Of a DNA stretch of 64,000 bases, positions 9,274 through 19,384 are shown piece by piece. Source of the DNA: Thalassoglobus neptunius (GTDB lineage Bacteria; Planctomycetota; Planctomycetia; Planctomycetales; Planctomycetaceae); contig NZ_SIHI01000001.1 in the NCBI RefSeq assembly GCF_007859735.1, forward strand, positions 2,136,119 to 2,200,118, given 5' to 3'. Made by a program: the position numbers and the translations under genes. The notes under the pieces were generated by a model that saw nothing but the letters and a program-made list of their open reading frames with translations, was not told the DNA's origin and made no database searches. Within the stretch, counting starts at the first letter, position 1. The number at the start of each line of letters is the position of its first letter.

Positions 9274-11631
9274 TTAGTTTCGTGTAATTGTCTCGTTCAA
9301 ATTCAAGATTGCCCGAGCGACTGTCGTCCAGGCGGCGAGTTCCGCCTTGTTTGAGACCTCTTCGACCGGTGCGAGGCCCACTTCAAGAAGTTGATCGGCA
9401 GCAGAAACGTCTTGCTGGTAGACCTTGCGGCTTCGCTCCAGAAGATCAATCAGGATTTCCTGTTCAACGGGATCCGGGTTTCGTGAGAGACATTCGTTAA
9501 AGGCAAATTGAATGCGATCAGATTCTTCCGGTTCAGCTTCGGTGAGAATGCGCTCAGCGAATGCCCGGCCTGCTTCGACGAACGTCGGATCATTCATCAA
9601 GACAAGTGCGGCCAATGGTGTGTTGGAACGAGGGCGTTGAGCAGTGCACTCTTCACGGCTCGGTGCGTCGAAGGCTTTCAACATGGGGTGGAGAAACTGG
9701 CGTTGCCAGTGCATGTAAACTCCCCGCCGATACTGATTGCGGTCCTTGTCGAACTCGTACTCGCGTGTAGGAAAGTTGAGATGACGATAGTATCCACTGG
9801 GCTGATAGGGCTTGGCGCTGCTGCCGCCGAATTCGTCATTCAGAAGTCCGCTCACGACGAGGGCATTGTCCCGAACCATTTCGGCAGGCAGACGAAAAGA
9901 ACCTTGCCGGGCGAACAGTTGATTTTCGGGATCTTTGGATCGAAGCGTTTCCGAAGCGACGGAGGATTGTCGATACGTTTGACTCATAACGATCTGTTTC
10001 ATGAGTTTCTTGATGCTCCAGTCGGAGTCGATGAACTGGAGCGCGAGGTAATCCAGAAGTTCCGGATGGCTGGGTGGTTCGCCCTGCCCCCCAAAATCGT
10101 CGAGAGACCTTGAAAGACCCGTCCCGAATAACAGGTACCAGATCCGGTTGGCTTGAACCCGGGCTGTCAGGCCGCCAACTCCCTCAGTCGGATCCGTCAG
10201 CCAGTTTGCCAGATCGAGACGCGTGGCCCGTTCCCCTTCGTGATCGACTTGACCGAGAAAACGTGGAATGGCAGGTTGCACCACAGGGCCGGAATCATCG
10301 AGCCAGTTTCCACGGGGCAGCACACGCATGGTGCGGGGCTCGATGGACTTCGTGATCATTGTCCATCGGGCACTCTTCTCAATGGATTTCTTTTCACTTT
10401 CAAGTTGTGATCGCTCTTCGGAATCTTCTTCCGTCAACTTGCTGAGGGAGTCGTCGATTTCCTGCAAACGTTCTTTCTGCTCGGGAGAAAAGATTGGAAT
10501 TTCTGGGGGGCGCCGCGTTGGAAGAGCGTTGCTTCCGAGTTTGAAGTGTTGGGCTTCGTCGACGTCGGCAAAGAAAGCAGCAAGCGAGTAAAAGTCTTCG
10601 ATCGTATAGGGATCGTATTTGTGATTGTGACATTGAGCGCAACCCACCGTGGCTCCCATCCAGACGGCCGACAGGTTGCGAACCCGATCAGCTGCGTAAA
10701 TTGCGAGATACTCTTTAGGCTGCAAACCTCCTTCATGAGATGTCTGAAGCAATCGGTTGTACCCTGATGCGATTAACTGGTTGAGGTCCTCGTCGTTGAT
10801 CAAATCGCCAGCCAACTGTGACTTTGTAAATTCATCGAACGGCATATCCGAGTTGAAGGCGGAAATGACCCAGTCGCGATACGGGGAGATGTTGTGATCC
10901 TGATCCCCGTGATAGCCGACGGTGTCTGCAAAGCGAACCAGATCGAGCCAGTACGCTGCCATTCGTTCCCCGAAATGTCGGGAAGCGAGGAGTTCGTCCA
11001 CCAGCTTCTCGTAAGATTCTTCACTGGGAGACTCGGCGAATTGTTCGATGGTTTCGGAAGTCGGAGGAAGTCCGATCAAATCGAAGTAGAGGCGACGGAC
11101 GAGCGTCACAGAATCCGCAGGGGGAGACGGCGACAAGGATTCTTTTGCGAGACGGGCTGAGATAAACCGATCGATTTCCGTGGTCGCCCAATCCGTGTGT
11201 GACTCGGAATCGGGAGCGGGGACATCACGAGGAGCAACATAGGCCCAGTAAGGTTCGTATTCGGCGCCAGACTGAATCCATTCCGAAAGCAATTGGATTT
11301 CACTCTCCGAGAGTTCCTTCCCGGAATCGGGTGGCGGCATCTTCTCGAATTCATCGTCACTCAAAATTCGTTGAATGAGCAGACTCTCTTCGAGACTCCC
11401 GGGCGTGATGGCGATTTGCTTCGCCGCAGCTTCGTCGTCCAGCCTCAAATCGGCCTGTCGATCCTCTTCATCCGGACCGTGGCAGTAAAAACATTTGTCG
11501 GACAGAATCGGCCTGATGTCGCGATTGTAACTCGGAGAGTCCGCCAGGAGGGCGTTCGTCAAAACGCTTCCACAGAAGCAGACGCTGAGACAAACCAGAA
11601 TTTTCGCGAAGGAAGATTTTGAGGATTGCAT
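9274..11631 (-). CDS. Planctomycete cytochrome C / DUF1549 / DUF1553 secreted protein
   Basis: The 785-residue protein has a signal peptide ending in a small-residue tract (ALLADSPSY). A CXXCH motif (CFYCH) near residue 48 fits the short Planctomycete cytochrome C module, and it is followed by DUF1549, which contains a second CXXCH (CAQCH). DUF1553 fills the C-terminal part. The family is abundant in planctomycetes and is thought to work outside the cytoplasm in polymer breakdown or electron transfer; its reaction is not established. These genes are usually followed by a DUF1501 gene. None is present here: the downstream neighbour is convergent. Confidence 0.9.
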   Translation of the reverse strand: MQSSKSSFAKILVCLSVCFCGSVLTNALLADSPSYNRDIRPILSDKCFYCHGPDEEDRQADLRLDDEAAAKQIAITPGSLEESLLIQRILSDDEFEKMPPPDSGKELSESEIQLLSEWIQSGAEYEPYWAYVAPRDVPAPDSESHTDWATTEIDRFISARLAKESLSPSPPADSVTLVRRLYFDLIGLPPTSETIEQFAESPSEESYEKLVDELLASRHFGERMAAYWLDLVRFADTVGYHGDQDHNISPYRDWVISAFNSDMPFDEFTKSQLAGDLINDEDLNQLIASGYNRLLQTSHEGGLQPKEYLAIYAADRVRNLSAVWMGATVGCAQCHNHKYDPYTIEDFYSLAAFFADVDEAQHFKLGSNALPTRRPPEIPIFSPEQKERLQEIDDSLSKLTEEDSEERSQLESEKKSIEKSARWTMITKSIEPRTMRVLPRGNWLDDSGPVVQPAIPRFLGQVDHEGERATRLDLANWLTDPTEGVGGLTARVQANRIWYLLFGTGLSRSLDDFGGQGEPPSHPELLDYLALQFIDSDWSIKKLMKQIVMSQTYRQSSVASETLRSKDPENQLFARQGSFRLPAEMVRDNALVVSGLLNDEFGGSSAKPYQPSGYYRHLNFPTREYEFDKDRNQYRRGVYMHWQRQFLHPMLKAFDAPSREECTAQRPRSNTPLAALVLMNDPTFVEAGRAFAERILTEAEPEESDRIQFAFNECLSRNPDPVEQEILIDLLERSRKVYQQDVSAADQLLEVGLAPVEEVSNKAELAAWTTVARAILNLNETITRN

Positions 11632-11852
11632 GTGAACCGAAAGGACTCCGTAGCAAGATCCAATGATGGATCGATTCTCGAATAAAATTTTCCTTTTATG
11701 GTACGCTTCTGATCGTTGTTTTGACTACCGTTTAAGGCGTTCTATGTCTTGGACGTGGACCGACGTGCACACTTTTCAGGTGCAAAGAGCTGTGTCGGCC
11801 CCAATCTCTGAATCGTTCTGAAGCTTTTCTGTTCCGTCTTGAGGATCAATCG

Positions 11853-11900
11853 ATGAAGAAAGTGCTATCTGTTGAAGAGATCTTGAGGGTCGGTCGATGA
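11853..11900 (+). CDS. Possible 15-residue leader peptide upstream of the phosphatase gene
   Basis: An ATG at 11853 opens a 15-codon frame (MKKVLSVEEILRVGR) ending in TGA at 11898-11900. The stop overlaps the phosphatase start in an ATGA junction. A GAGG sits eight bases before the ATG. The 20 bases around its start (11837-11856) match the 20 bases around the phosphatase start (11881-11900) at 17 positions. It may be a coupled upstream reading frame or the result of a small local duplication. Length alone gives no coding evidence. Confidence 0.3.
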   Translation: MKKVLSVEEILRVGR

Positions 11901-12619
11901 CACAAAGTTCGTCGTCGCGGGTGGTTGCGATTGGAGACATCCACGGATGTGTTCATGCTCTCGACACACTGGTCAAAATCGCGGATCTCCAACCGGACGA
12001 CACGCTTGTCTGTCTCGGAGATCTGATCGATCAGGGCTGGGAGTCAAAAGAAGTTCTGGACCTGCTGATCGAACTCTCGGAGCGATGCAATCTCGTAGCC
12101 ATCCGAGGAAACCATGAAGAAATGTTTCTCGCAGCTTTGGAAAGCGAACGAGCGAAAGAGTCATGGATGCTCTTCGGAGGGACGACGACGGTCAACTCTT
12201 ATCACTTTGGAGGCGACATCGACGCGGTGCCTGCTGAGCATATCGAGTTCATCCGCAGCACGGTCGACTTCTACGAGACCGACACGCACATTTTCACGCA
12301 CGCTCTGTATCTCCCGGACGTTCCTCCTGAGGAATGGCCGCCGCACATCTTGCGTTGGACACTGATTGAGAAGCCCTATCCCGAACCGCATGTGTCCGGA
12401 AAGACTGTTGTCGTGGGACACACGGAGCAACGGTCCGGGGAAATTCTCGACCTCGGCCACCTCATCTGCCTCGACACGGCCTGCTACAACTACGGGTGGC
12501 TCACTGCACTCGATTTGACGAGCGGGGAAGTTTGGCAGGCAAGCAAATGGGGACAACTCAAAGAGCGTCCGAGCGAGCCGATGCCAATTCCCGTGCCCAA
12601 GCCGCCTGTCAGTGATTGA
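11897..12619 (+). CDS. PPP-family serine/threonine protein phosphatase
   Basis: The 240-residue protein carries the three metal-site motifs of the PPP phosphoesterase family: GDIHG near residue 13, GDLIDQGWES near 42 and RGNHEE near 72. The later tract VVVGHTEQ supplies a further histidine. It is close in size to bacterial PrpA/PrpB-type phosphatases, which use two metal ions to remove phosphate from proteins, and some relatives hydrolyse diadenosine tetraphosphate. It is cytoplasmic. The preceding possible leader frame overlaps its start. Confidence 0.85.
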   Translation: MTQSSSSRVVAIGDIHGCVHALDTLVKIADLQPDDTLVCLGDLIDQGWESKEVLDLLIELSERCNLVAIRGNHEEMFLAALESERAKESWMLFGGTTTVNSYHFGGDIDAVPAEHIEFIRSTVDFYETDTHIFTHALYLPDVPPEEWPPHILRWTLIEKPYPEPHVSGKTVVVGHTEQRSGEILDLGHLICLDTACYNYGWLTALDLTSGEVWQASKWGQLKERPSEPMPIPVPKPPVSD

Positions 12620-12623
12620 CAAG

Positions 12624-12687
12624 GCGCTGTTTGATCATGCGCCGTTTGATACGACGAAGACAAGTACGGCGCCGTTTGTGACGGCGC
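12624..12687. repeat. Three phased copies of GCGCYGTTTG between two convergent genes
   Basis: The decamer GCGC(C/T)GTTTG starts at 12624, 12639 and 12669, so the copies are 15 and 30 bases apart and fit a 15-base period. The last copy lies in a perfect 7-bp hairpin, GCGCCGT at 12669-12675 with ACGGCGC at 12681-12687. It sits between the 3' ends of the phosphatase gene and sufD. It may act as a bidirectional 3' structure, but there is no T-run. Confidence 0.5.
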
Positions 12688-12747
12688 AGCGCGTCGTTCG
12701 AAAGTGGTCAGTTGCGAAAGTGAAGGAAGTCAGCGGGGGAGCTTACT

Positions 12748-14067
12748 TCAATCGCCAATACCAAGCTTGCGTTCCACAGCCTGGCTGAGCGTCTCGCGAA
12801 CGAGTTCGACTGGAATGCGGTCGTAGACTTCAGCAAAGAATCCTTCGACGATGACGTGCATCGCTTCGTATCGAGAGAGTCCGCGACACATGGCGTAGAA
12901 GACCTGCTCTTCGTCAACCTGACCGGCCGTCGCACCGTGTGTGCAGCGCACATCATCAGCTTCGATTTCAAGTCCAGGAATGGCGTCAGCTCGAGCATTA
13001 GGACTGAGCATCAAAGCGTCGTTTCGCTGGTAGCCGTCTGTTTTCTGTGCGATGTCATCAACTTTGATCATCCCTCTCCAGACACAACGAGATTGATCCC
13101 GACAGACCTGCTTGTAGAGCAGATCGGATGATGTGTCCGGTTGATGATGAGTCTGCTGGGTGTAGTAAGAGAGCAACTGTTTGTCGGTTGCGAAAGTGAC
13201 GCCGTTGACCTGAGCATGGGCTCCGCGGCCATCGAGGTGAACGTCCTGATGGATGTGCATCAGCTTGCCACCGAGTCCGCCAACAGTCCACTGCAACATG
13301 GCATCACGAGCCACGCGGCCTGACTGGTGGGCGAAGTGACGGACTTTTTCGTTCCAGTTTTGAAGCTGCACATACCGCAATCGAGAGCCTTGACCAACGA
13401 TCAGTTCGACGGCTCCCACATGAAGTCCGTCGGCGTTTTCGTCGGTACAGGAAGTCTCTTCAAGAAGTGTGGCAGAGGCTCCATCTTCAAGAATGATCAA
13501 TGTGTGGCTGAGATCGGCAGCCTTGTCTCCTTGCAGTCCAATCAAGCTGTAAAGCGGAACGTCGATCTCGACATTTCGCGGAACGTATAAAACGGCTCCG
13601 CCTGTCCAGAAAGAGGCATGCCATGCGGAGAATCGATCCTGTCCTGCCTTCACAGCCTTCTTGAGAAAGTACGGTTCGAGAAGTTCTCGATGTTCGATGA
13701 GCAATTCGGACAGATTCCCGAACAGAACTCCCTGACTTTTCAGTTCGTCACTCAGAGACGAACTGACGCATTCTCCGTCGACCTGAACAATCGCTCCGCC
13801 GAACTCTCCACGATCCTGCATGAGAGTTTCAAACGAAGTCTCTCCGGAGGACGAAGTGTTCAGCGAGTACCGCTCAGGGCGGAAGGTTCGCAAATCCAGT
13901 CGCTTGAACTCTTCGGGATCGAGAGGTTCTGAACTCAGTTGCTGATACTGCTCGAAAGCGTCGCGACGCGATTTCTGAAGCCACTCGGGTTCATTACGTG
14001 TGCTCAGGAACGACTCGAAACCTGCGGAATCGAATGCAATTCGGTTTTCGGCTGTTGTGGCTGCCAT
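12748..14067 (-). CDS. sufD: Fe-S cluster assembly scaffold subunit SufD
   Basis: The 439-residue protein has the SufB/SufD beta-helix core. The conserved C-terminal block CTHGATAGQVDEEQVFYAMC and the following helix with RYEAMHVIVEGFF are diagnostic. The DUF N-terminal region about residues 20-120 is typical of SufD rather than SufB. SufD works with SufB and SufC to assemble Fe-S clusters in the cytoplasm. Neither sufB nor sufC is next to it: upstream lies a 141-bp gap and then dapA. The SUF genes are therefore split, or the partners lie outside this window. Confidence 0.9.
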   Translation of the reverse strand: MAATTAENRIAFDSAGFESFLSTRNEPEWLQKSRRDAFEQYQQLSSEPLDPEEFKRLDLRTFRPERYSLNTSSSGETSFETLMQDRGEFGGAIVQVDGECVSSSLSDELKSQGVLFGNLSELLIEHRELLEPYFLKKAVKAGQDRFSAWHASFWTGGAVLYVPRNVEIDVPLYSLIGLQGDKAADLSHTLIILEDGASATLLEETSCTDENADGLHVGAVELIVGQGSRLRYVQLQNWNEKVRHFAHQSGRVARDAMLQWTVGGLGGKLMHIHQDVHLDGRGAHAQVNGVTFATDKQLLSYYTQQTHHQPDTSSDLLYKQVCRDQSRCVWRGMIKVDDIAQKTDGYQRNDALMLSPNARADAIPGLEIEADDVRCTHGATAGQVDEEQVFYAMCRGLSRYEAMHVIVEGFFAEVYDRIPVELVRETLSQAVERKLGIGD

Positions 14068-14208
14068 GGTGTTACGTTCTCAATCAGTTGAAAGCTGTTG
14101 TGTCAGATGACGACGAACGGGCAAAGGAGGTCTGTAGAAGGACCCCGGCACAGCTTCATTATAGAGCTGCGCGCTCCAATCATAGTCCTGAATGTTCGAT
14201 TCCCCGGA

Positions 14209-15102
14209 TCAAGAGGACAACAGGCCGTATTTCTCAAGCGTCGTACGAAGACTCTCAACGCCCGATTCACTCAGCTGAGTGAGTGGCAAGCGAACGTCTC
14301 CCGTATCTTGTCCGAGGAGACTCATCGCTGCTTTGAGTGGGATCGGATTTGTTGCCAATCCGAGCATGTCTCGACACAACGGGAAGAGTTTGTGGTGAAG
14401 GCGTTGGGCTTCCGCGACGTCCCCGGATTTCCACGCTGTGATCATTGCCTTCACATCCGTCGGCACAATGTTTCCCGCGACGGAGACAACACCGGAAGCG
14501 CCCAGTGCCAGAAGTGGCAGGGTCAGGCTGTCGTCTCCGGAGAGGACGGTCAAGTTGCTGCCGTTGAGGATCTGGGAAGCCTGATCCATCGACCCTGTCG
14601 ATTCTTTGACAGCGACGATGTTTTCCAACTCACCCAACCGGCAAATGGTTTCCGGTTCGATGTTCTTCGCGGACCGACCGGGGATGTTGTAAACGACCTG
14701 CGGGATGTCGACGGATTCGGCGATGGCCCGGTAGTGTTCGTAGAAGCCTTCCTGCATCGGCTTGTTGTAATAAGGAGCGACAAGCAAGGCTCCATCGGCT
14801 CCGAACTCTTTGGCGCGTGAAGTGAGGCGAATCGCTTCCGCTGTGCTGTTGGACCCTGTTCCCGCCATCACCTTGATGCGGCCGGAAGCCTGTTCGCACA
14901 CAATTGCGATCACACGCTCGTGCTCGTCATGGCTGAGCGTCGGGCTTTCTCCGGTTGTTCCACACGGGCTGACAGCATCTGTTCCCGCCTCGACGTGGCG
15001 ATCTACAAGACCTCGCAGCGCTTTCTCATCGACGGCACCATCTCGAAATGGTGTCACGAGCGCAACCGTCAGTCCTGCAAACATCTCCCCCTTGCGGGCC
15101 AT
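14209..15102 (-). CDS. dapA: 4-hydroxy-tetrahydrodipicolinate synthase
   Basis: DapA condenses pyruvate with aspartate semialdehyde at the start of lysine and diaminopimelate synthesis. The 297-residue protein shows [36 protein letters not shown] and VAVKESTG, the last with the Schiff-base lysine. I place the start at the ATG at 15102, preceded by GGGAG at a spacing of seven bases; upstream in-frame codons to 15147 lack a binding site. A planctomycete needs diaminopimelate for its thin peptidoglycan and lysine for protein. Confidence 0.95.
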   Translation of the reverse strand: MARKGEMFAGLTVALVTPFRDGAVDEKALRGLVDRHVEAGTDAVSPCGTTGESPTLSHDEHERVIAIVCEQASGRIKVMAGTGSNSTAEAIRLTSRAKEFGADGALLVAPYYNKPMQEGFYEHYRAIAESVDIPQVVYNIPGRSAKNIEPETICRLGELENIVAVKESTGSMDQASQILNGSNLTVLSGDDSLTLPLLALGASGVVSVAGNIVPTDVKAMITAWKSGDVAEAQRLHHKLFPLCRDMLGLATNPIPLKAAMSLLGQDTGDVRLPLTQLSESGVESLRTTLEKYGLLSS

Positions 15103-15575
15103 TTTGAACTCCCGATCTCTCTGTCTTAAACGACCGCCGAATTTCACTCATTCTTCGAAACCTGCGAATCGACTGGAATTTCAACCCAGCATCGATTTAA
15201 CAACGGCTTCAAGAATCACTCGGAATCGGCGGCTCTGTTGAATTTGCCTGCAGTGTCTCGATTGAGGTCTCAGTCACGGATCTCCAGAACTTGCCACTTC
15301 ACACACGAAACGGAGTGATACAAGTATCTGAGCGGTCTTTCTGAGAACCAGCTCTTTCGTAGAATGTCGCTGCAGAAGCTGGATCAATCTCACACTTGAT
15401 CCAAGTCTCTTAGTGACGCATCTTAGAGAGATCGCCCTTCAATCGAAAGCGTCACAGTCTCCGTCCGAGAGAGTGTTTGAGAAGAGAATTCTCTCGCCCG
15501 TACGGATTTCCCACCTCAACCCAGCTAACGGAGGTTGAGCCTGACTTTGTGCCGACGTGATTGGATCAAGCAGCC
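15103..15575. other. 473-bp gap upstream of dapA; no gene seen
   Basis: I see no frame here with coding character. It should hold the promoter of dapA and the 3' end of the lipoprotein transcript. A perfect 7-bp hairpin (CTCAACC at 15515-15521, GGTTGAG at 15533-15539, 11-base loop) lies 36 bp past the lipoprotein stop and could mark its 3' end, but there is no clear T-run. A palindrome GAGAATTCTC lies near 15485. Confidence 0.35.
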
Positions 15576-16532
15576 CTAGCGATAAGCGGGAATCGTCTCG
15601 TCTCGGAAATTGTCCGAGGTTTGAACGCCTTGCGGGAACGGAGCTGGGGAATCGCCATCGTCGCTGATCGTTGCAAATCCCGCTTTGGTAACAGGTTGCT
15701 CTGAATCAGGAAACGGATCAAGGACGTCGATCGCTGTGGGCGGTTGCTGAGGATCGGTCGTATCCGTCGGCGGCTGCTTCGGATCACTGACCCCATTGGG
15801 GGAAAGTGGGGGATTCGCCGGCTTTTGTGGTGTTGAAATCAGATCCGGAGACTGGCGGACCGTGGCCAGAAACTTGGGGGGATCGACCTTGATCGTGTGC
15901 GACGTCCGAAATTCACGTCCGTCCGGAGCTTTCAACTTCACGTGCAGCAGAACTTCATCTCCGGCAGGAGGAGATTGCCAGGGGAATTCAAACTTGAATC
16001 CGGAAGAGAGAAATCCATTGTGCCAGTACTCGAGAGCTTCCTGACTGTTCATCTCCCATCGACCGACGGTCCTCTCGTTTTCAGGGAGCGAGAGATCGAT
16101 GGCTTCGAAAGTGATCTGACCAACGAGTTTGACCAGATCGCCATCGCCGTCGTGAGGGTACACCATCGCGTGAAGTCGCTCATCACCCGGTTCTGAATCG
16201 AGATCCTGAGCACCGGTCAGGAGCGTGTTGAATCGAATTCCTTCAATCGCCGCAATTTGCTCAGTGACCTCCGCAGACACCAGTTGCGAGCCTGTTCCGG
16301 CGAGTTGTTCTTCCAGCATCGCTGTCCGTCGCTGGGCGGTGATCAATTGTTCGCGAACAGCTTCGACTTCGCGTTCGTAGCGGTCAACCACGACTTCCTG
16401 TTCGCGGAGTCTGGCTTCGAGCAGATCGATATGACTCGTCGATGCGCAGCCCAACACGCTCAGGAACAAACCTCCGGCCCAACCGAAACAAATTGTCCGG
16501 CCCCACATCCATGTGTTGGTCTGGTGCATCAT
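15576..16532 (-). CDS. Coiled-coil lipoprotein, unknown function
   Basis: The 318-residue protein has a signal peptide with a lipobox-like end (LSVLGC, cysteine near residue 29). A heptad-rich coiled coil follows from about 34 to 80. A middle region of about 150 residues with alternating strands resembles an Ig-like or carbohydrate-binding fold, with no motif I recognise. The C-terminal 90 residues are rich in proline, threonine and aspartate, including repeated DPQQPP/DPKQPP tracts. It is probably attached to a membrane on the periplasmic side. It lies downstream of the clpP pair, 133 bp away. Confidence 0.65.
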   Translation of the reverse strand: MMHQTNTWMWGRTICFGWAGGLFLSVLGCASTSHIDLLEARLREQEVVVDRYEREVEAVREQLITAQRRTAMLEEQLAGTGSQLVSAEVTEQIAAIEGIRFNTLLTGAQDLDSEPGDERLHAMVYPHDGDGDLVKLVGQITFEAIDLSLPENERTVGRWEMNSQEALEYWHNGFLSSGFKFEFPWQSPPAGDEVLLHVKLKAPDGREFRTSHTIKVDPPKFLATVRQSPDLISTPQKPANPPLSPNGVSDPKQPPTDTTDPQQPPTAIDVLDPFPDSEQPVTKAGFATISDDGDSPAPFPQGVQTSDNFRDETIPAYR

Positions 16533-16665
16533 GCTGACTCAGGTTTATGGAATTTTCTACTCGAACTTCATGAATGAGGGTGAAATCATTCATTCAACGC
16601 AATCGGTTGCGGGGTCCGACGTGTTGATTGTTGTCCTCGCTCATGAAGTCCGATTCGAAAAACGA

Positions 16666-17268
<603 letters not shown>

Positions 17269-17363
17269 GTGAATGCTTTCGTGATTCCGTTGGTTTCGAA
17301 GTTGATCACCCGAGTGGATATTGCGAAATGAGTCTCTGAATCCTTCAGTCAATTTGACGCTGG

Positions 17364-17996
17364 TCAGGATGCTGAGGAATCAGATTTCGCCTTCGACTTC
17401 TTCATCACGACTTCGTCGATCAGGCCATATTCTTTGGCTGCCGCTGGTGAGAGGTAGCGATCTCGTTCTGTGTCTTTCGCCACGACTTCTTCTGGCTGTC
17501 CGGTATGCTCGGAAAGGATTTTGTTCAGGGTCGTGCGAGTTTCGAGAATCTCTTGAGCCTGGATCTCGATGTCGGAAACCTGTCCGCCGACCTGACCGTA
17601 TGGCTGATGAATCATCATCTTTGCGTGCGGAAGGATGTAGCGTTTCCCTTTTTCCCCACCCGCGACGAGAATCGCTGCTCCACTGGCAGCCAGACCCACA
17701 CAGTATGTGGCGACTTTACATTCGAGGAACTGCATGGTGTCGTAAATGGCGAGCGTAGCTGTGACCGATCCGCCCGGCGAATTGATGTACATGTGCACGT
17801 CCTGATGCCGATTCTCGGATTGCAGGTACAACAACTTCATCACGATCATATTGGCATTGCCGTCGTGAATCGGACCGTCCAGAAAGATGATCCGATTCTC
17901 CAGCAGGAGGTCACCGACAGTCATCTGCCGGGTACGTTGGTAGTCTGAGTTGTATGGTTGAACTGGCGAAGGCCGTTCAAGGTTCAAATCGAACAT
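17364..17996 (-). CDS. clpP: ClpP paralogue with an unusual residue after the catalytic serine
   Basis: The 210-residue protein is transcribed first of the two clpP genes. It keeps the serine ([10 protein letters not shown]), the histidine (MIHQPYG) and the aspartate (KDTERDRY). The residue after the serine, usually methionine in AASMGA, is glycine here, with alanine next. The N-terminal 25 residues are longer and more polar than in the downstream paralogue and the C-terminus ends [11 protein letters not shown]. The two may form a mixed-ring protease as in some other bacteria with paired ClpPs; that is inference. Confidence 0.92.
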   Translation of the reverse strand: MFDLNLERPSPVQPYNSDYQRTRQMTVGDLLLENRIIFLDGPIHDGNANMIVMKLLYLQSENRHQDVHMYINSPGGSVTATLAIYDTMQFLECKVATYCVGLAASGAAILVAGGEKGKRYILPHAKMMIHQPYGQVGGQVSDIEIQAQEILETRTTLNKILSEHTGQPEEVVAKDTERDRYLSPAAAKEYGLIDEVVMKKSKAKSDSSAS

Positions 17997-18282
17997 CTGT
18001 CTTCCTGTCAGTCGAGGCTTTGTTAATGGGAGATTGTTCGCGTTTCGTGTAACCGCGTCAATGTCGATCCCGCCCCTGGAACCGGTTGAATGTCAGAAGT
18101 TGCAATACTGGATCAGCAATCTCACGGTCAAGCGGTCAGGCAGGCAATTTTCAAATCGGCGGTCGCTGATTCAATCAACGGAAGCGACGAAAGCACCAAT
18201 GGTAAAGGTCTCGTCACAGGACGAAAGAGCGTGCGCTGGCTGTCTGAAAGAGATGGGAAATCCGACCGTTCAATCACAAAAA
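17997..18282. other. Gap upstream of the clpP pair; no gene seen
   Basis: This 286-bp stretch between the first clpP and the FAS1 terminator has no convincing coding frame. It should hold the clpP promoter, since the terminator at 18283-18319 separates it from the upstream gene. I do not see a CIRCE or other known heat-shock operator. Confidence 0.4.
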
Positions 18283-18319
18283 CAGCTGGCCAGCGAAGAA
18301 AATCTTCACTGGCCAGCTG
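18277..18319 (-). terminator. Intrinsic terminator of the FAS1 gene
   Basis: CAGCTGGCCAG (18283-18293) pairs perfectly with CTGGCCAGCTG (18309-18319). One mismatch later the stem continues with GAAGA/TCTTC around an AAA loop. Read on the minus strand, the hairpin is followed by five T residues (18282-18278). It lies about 80 bp after the FAS1 stop and just before the clpP promoter region. Confidence 0.85.
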
Positions 18320-18400
18320 CAGTAATGGGCGATTTGAGAGATTCGGGCGAATTGTGGTCCCTTCAGCGACTTCAACGGTTTCGGTGTCAAGTCCCTGACT

Positions 18401-19363
18401 TTAGTGCCGGACTCGGATCACGACGGTCTGCGATGACTGGCAGGGTGTCTTGTAGACGGCGGCCTGCTTCTTGCTCTCATCATTCTTTGGAGGCATCAGG
18501 ACTGCGTCGACCACATGGATGACGCCATTAGCTGCGTCGATGTCTGTGGCGACAAGGTTGGCGTCGTTCACTTTCGCGTGTCCACCTTCAACTCCGATTT
18601 CAACCGAAGCACCTTGCAGTGTTTTCGCTTTCCCCGCCTCAAGAGCACCTTCTGAGAAGATTCGGCCAGGAATGACGTGGTATTTCAGGATCGAAGCGAG
18701 TTTCGATTTGTTTTCAGGCTTCAGAAGAGATTCGACTGTGCCAGCTGGAAGTTTCGCGAATGCTTCGTCTGTCGGAGCAAACACTGTGAAGGGACCTTGT
18801 TGATCGAGAACTCCTGCCAAGCCCGCTGCCTGTGCCGCGGCGATCAGAGTTTCGAATGTTTTGGCTTCTTTCGCGACTCCAACGATCGATCGGCTTTCTG
18901 GAAGAAGGACAGCATCGATGACATGAATGATTCCGTTCGAGCACTGAATGTCCGTTGTGACGACTTTCGCCTGATCAACAGTCACTCCATCCTTCGTGGC
19001 AATGTCGACCCGTTGGCCGTTGACAGTCGTGGCTCCTGAGAGCGTGACAACTGTTGAAGCTGGAACTTCGCTAGCGACAACATGATAGGTGAGAATTCCG
19101 GTCAGAGTCTCTTTGCTTTCCGGTTTCAGAAGCTCTTCGATCGTTCCTGCAGGCAGCTTGGCGAATGCAGCATCGGTAGGAGCGAAGACCGTGAACGGTC
19201 CATCTCCTTGAAGTGTCTCAACAAGATTAGCTGCTCCGAGGGCAGCTGCGAGAGTTTTGAAAGAGCCCGCTTCGACGGCGGTCTCAACGATGTTTTTGTC
19301 GGCAGCGAAACCAACGGAAGACAACGCAGCAATCAACGCAAGGGGAAGGACATTCTTCAACAT
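18401..19363 (-). CDS. Secreted protein with two FAS1 (fasciclin) domains
   Basis: The start at 19363 gives a clean signal peptide ending SSVGFAA, preceded by a TGAGAA tract; an ATG six codons upstream lacks a binding site. Two FAS1 repeats follow, about residues 22-150 and 155-290. Each has the H1-type block ([20 protein letters not shown] and its near copy) and the H2-type block ([24 protein letters not shown]). The repeats are alike enough to suggest internal duplication. Such proteins act in cell-surface adhesion. The last 30 residues are polar and contain one cysteine. Its own terminator makes it a single-gene unit. Confidence 0.92.
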   Translation of the reverse strand: MLKNVLPLALIAALSSVGFAADKNIVETAVEAGSFKTLAAALGAANLVETLQGDGPFTVFAPTDAAFAKLPAGTIEELLKPESKETLTGILTYHVVASEVPASTVVTLSGATTVNGQRVDIATKDGVTVDQAKVVTTDIQCSNGIIHVIDAVLLPESRSIVGVAKEAKTFETLIAAAQAAGLAGVLDQQGPFTVFAPTDEAFAKLPAGTVESLLKPENKSKLASILKYHVIPGRIFSEGALEAGKAKTLQGASVEIGVEGGHAKVNDANLVATDIDAANGVIHVVDAVLMPPKNDESKKQAAVYKTPCQSSQTVVIRVRH

Positions 19364-19384
19364 GGTCGTTCTCACACTCATTCA

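Noticed and set aside
14098-14820. 240-codon open frame on the plus strand opposite dapA
   Set aside because: It is antisense to a certain gene and its translation lacks protein character.
17364-17996. First clpP copy as an inactive paralogue
   Set aside because: The serine, histidine and aspartate are all present; only the residue after the serine differs.
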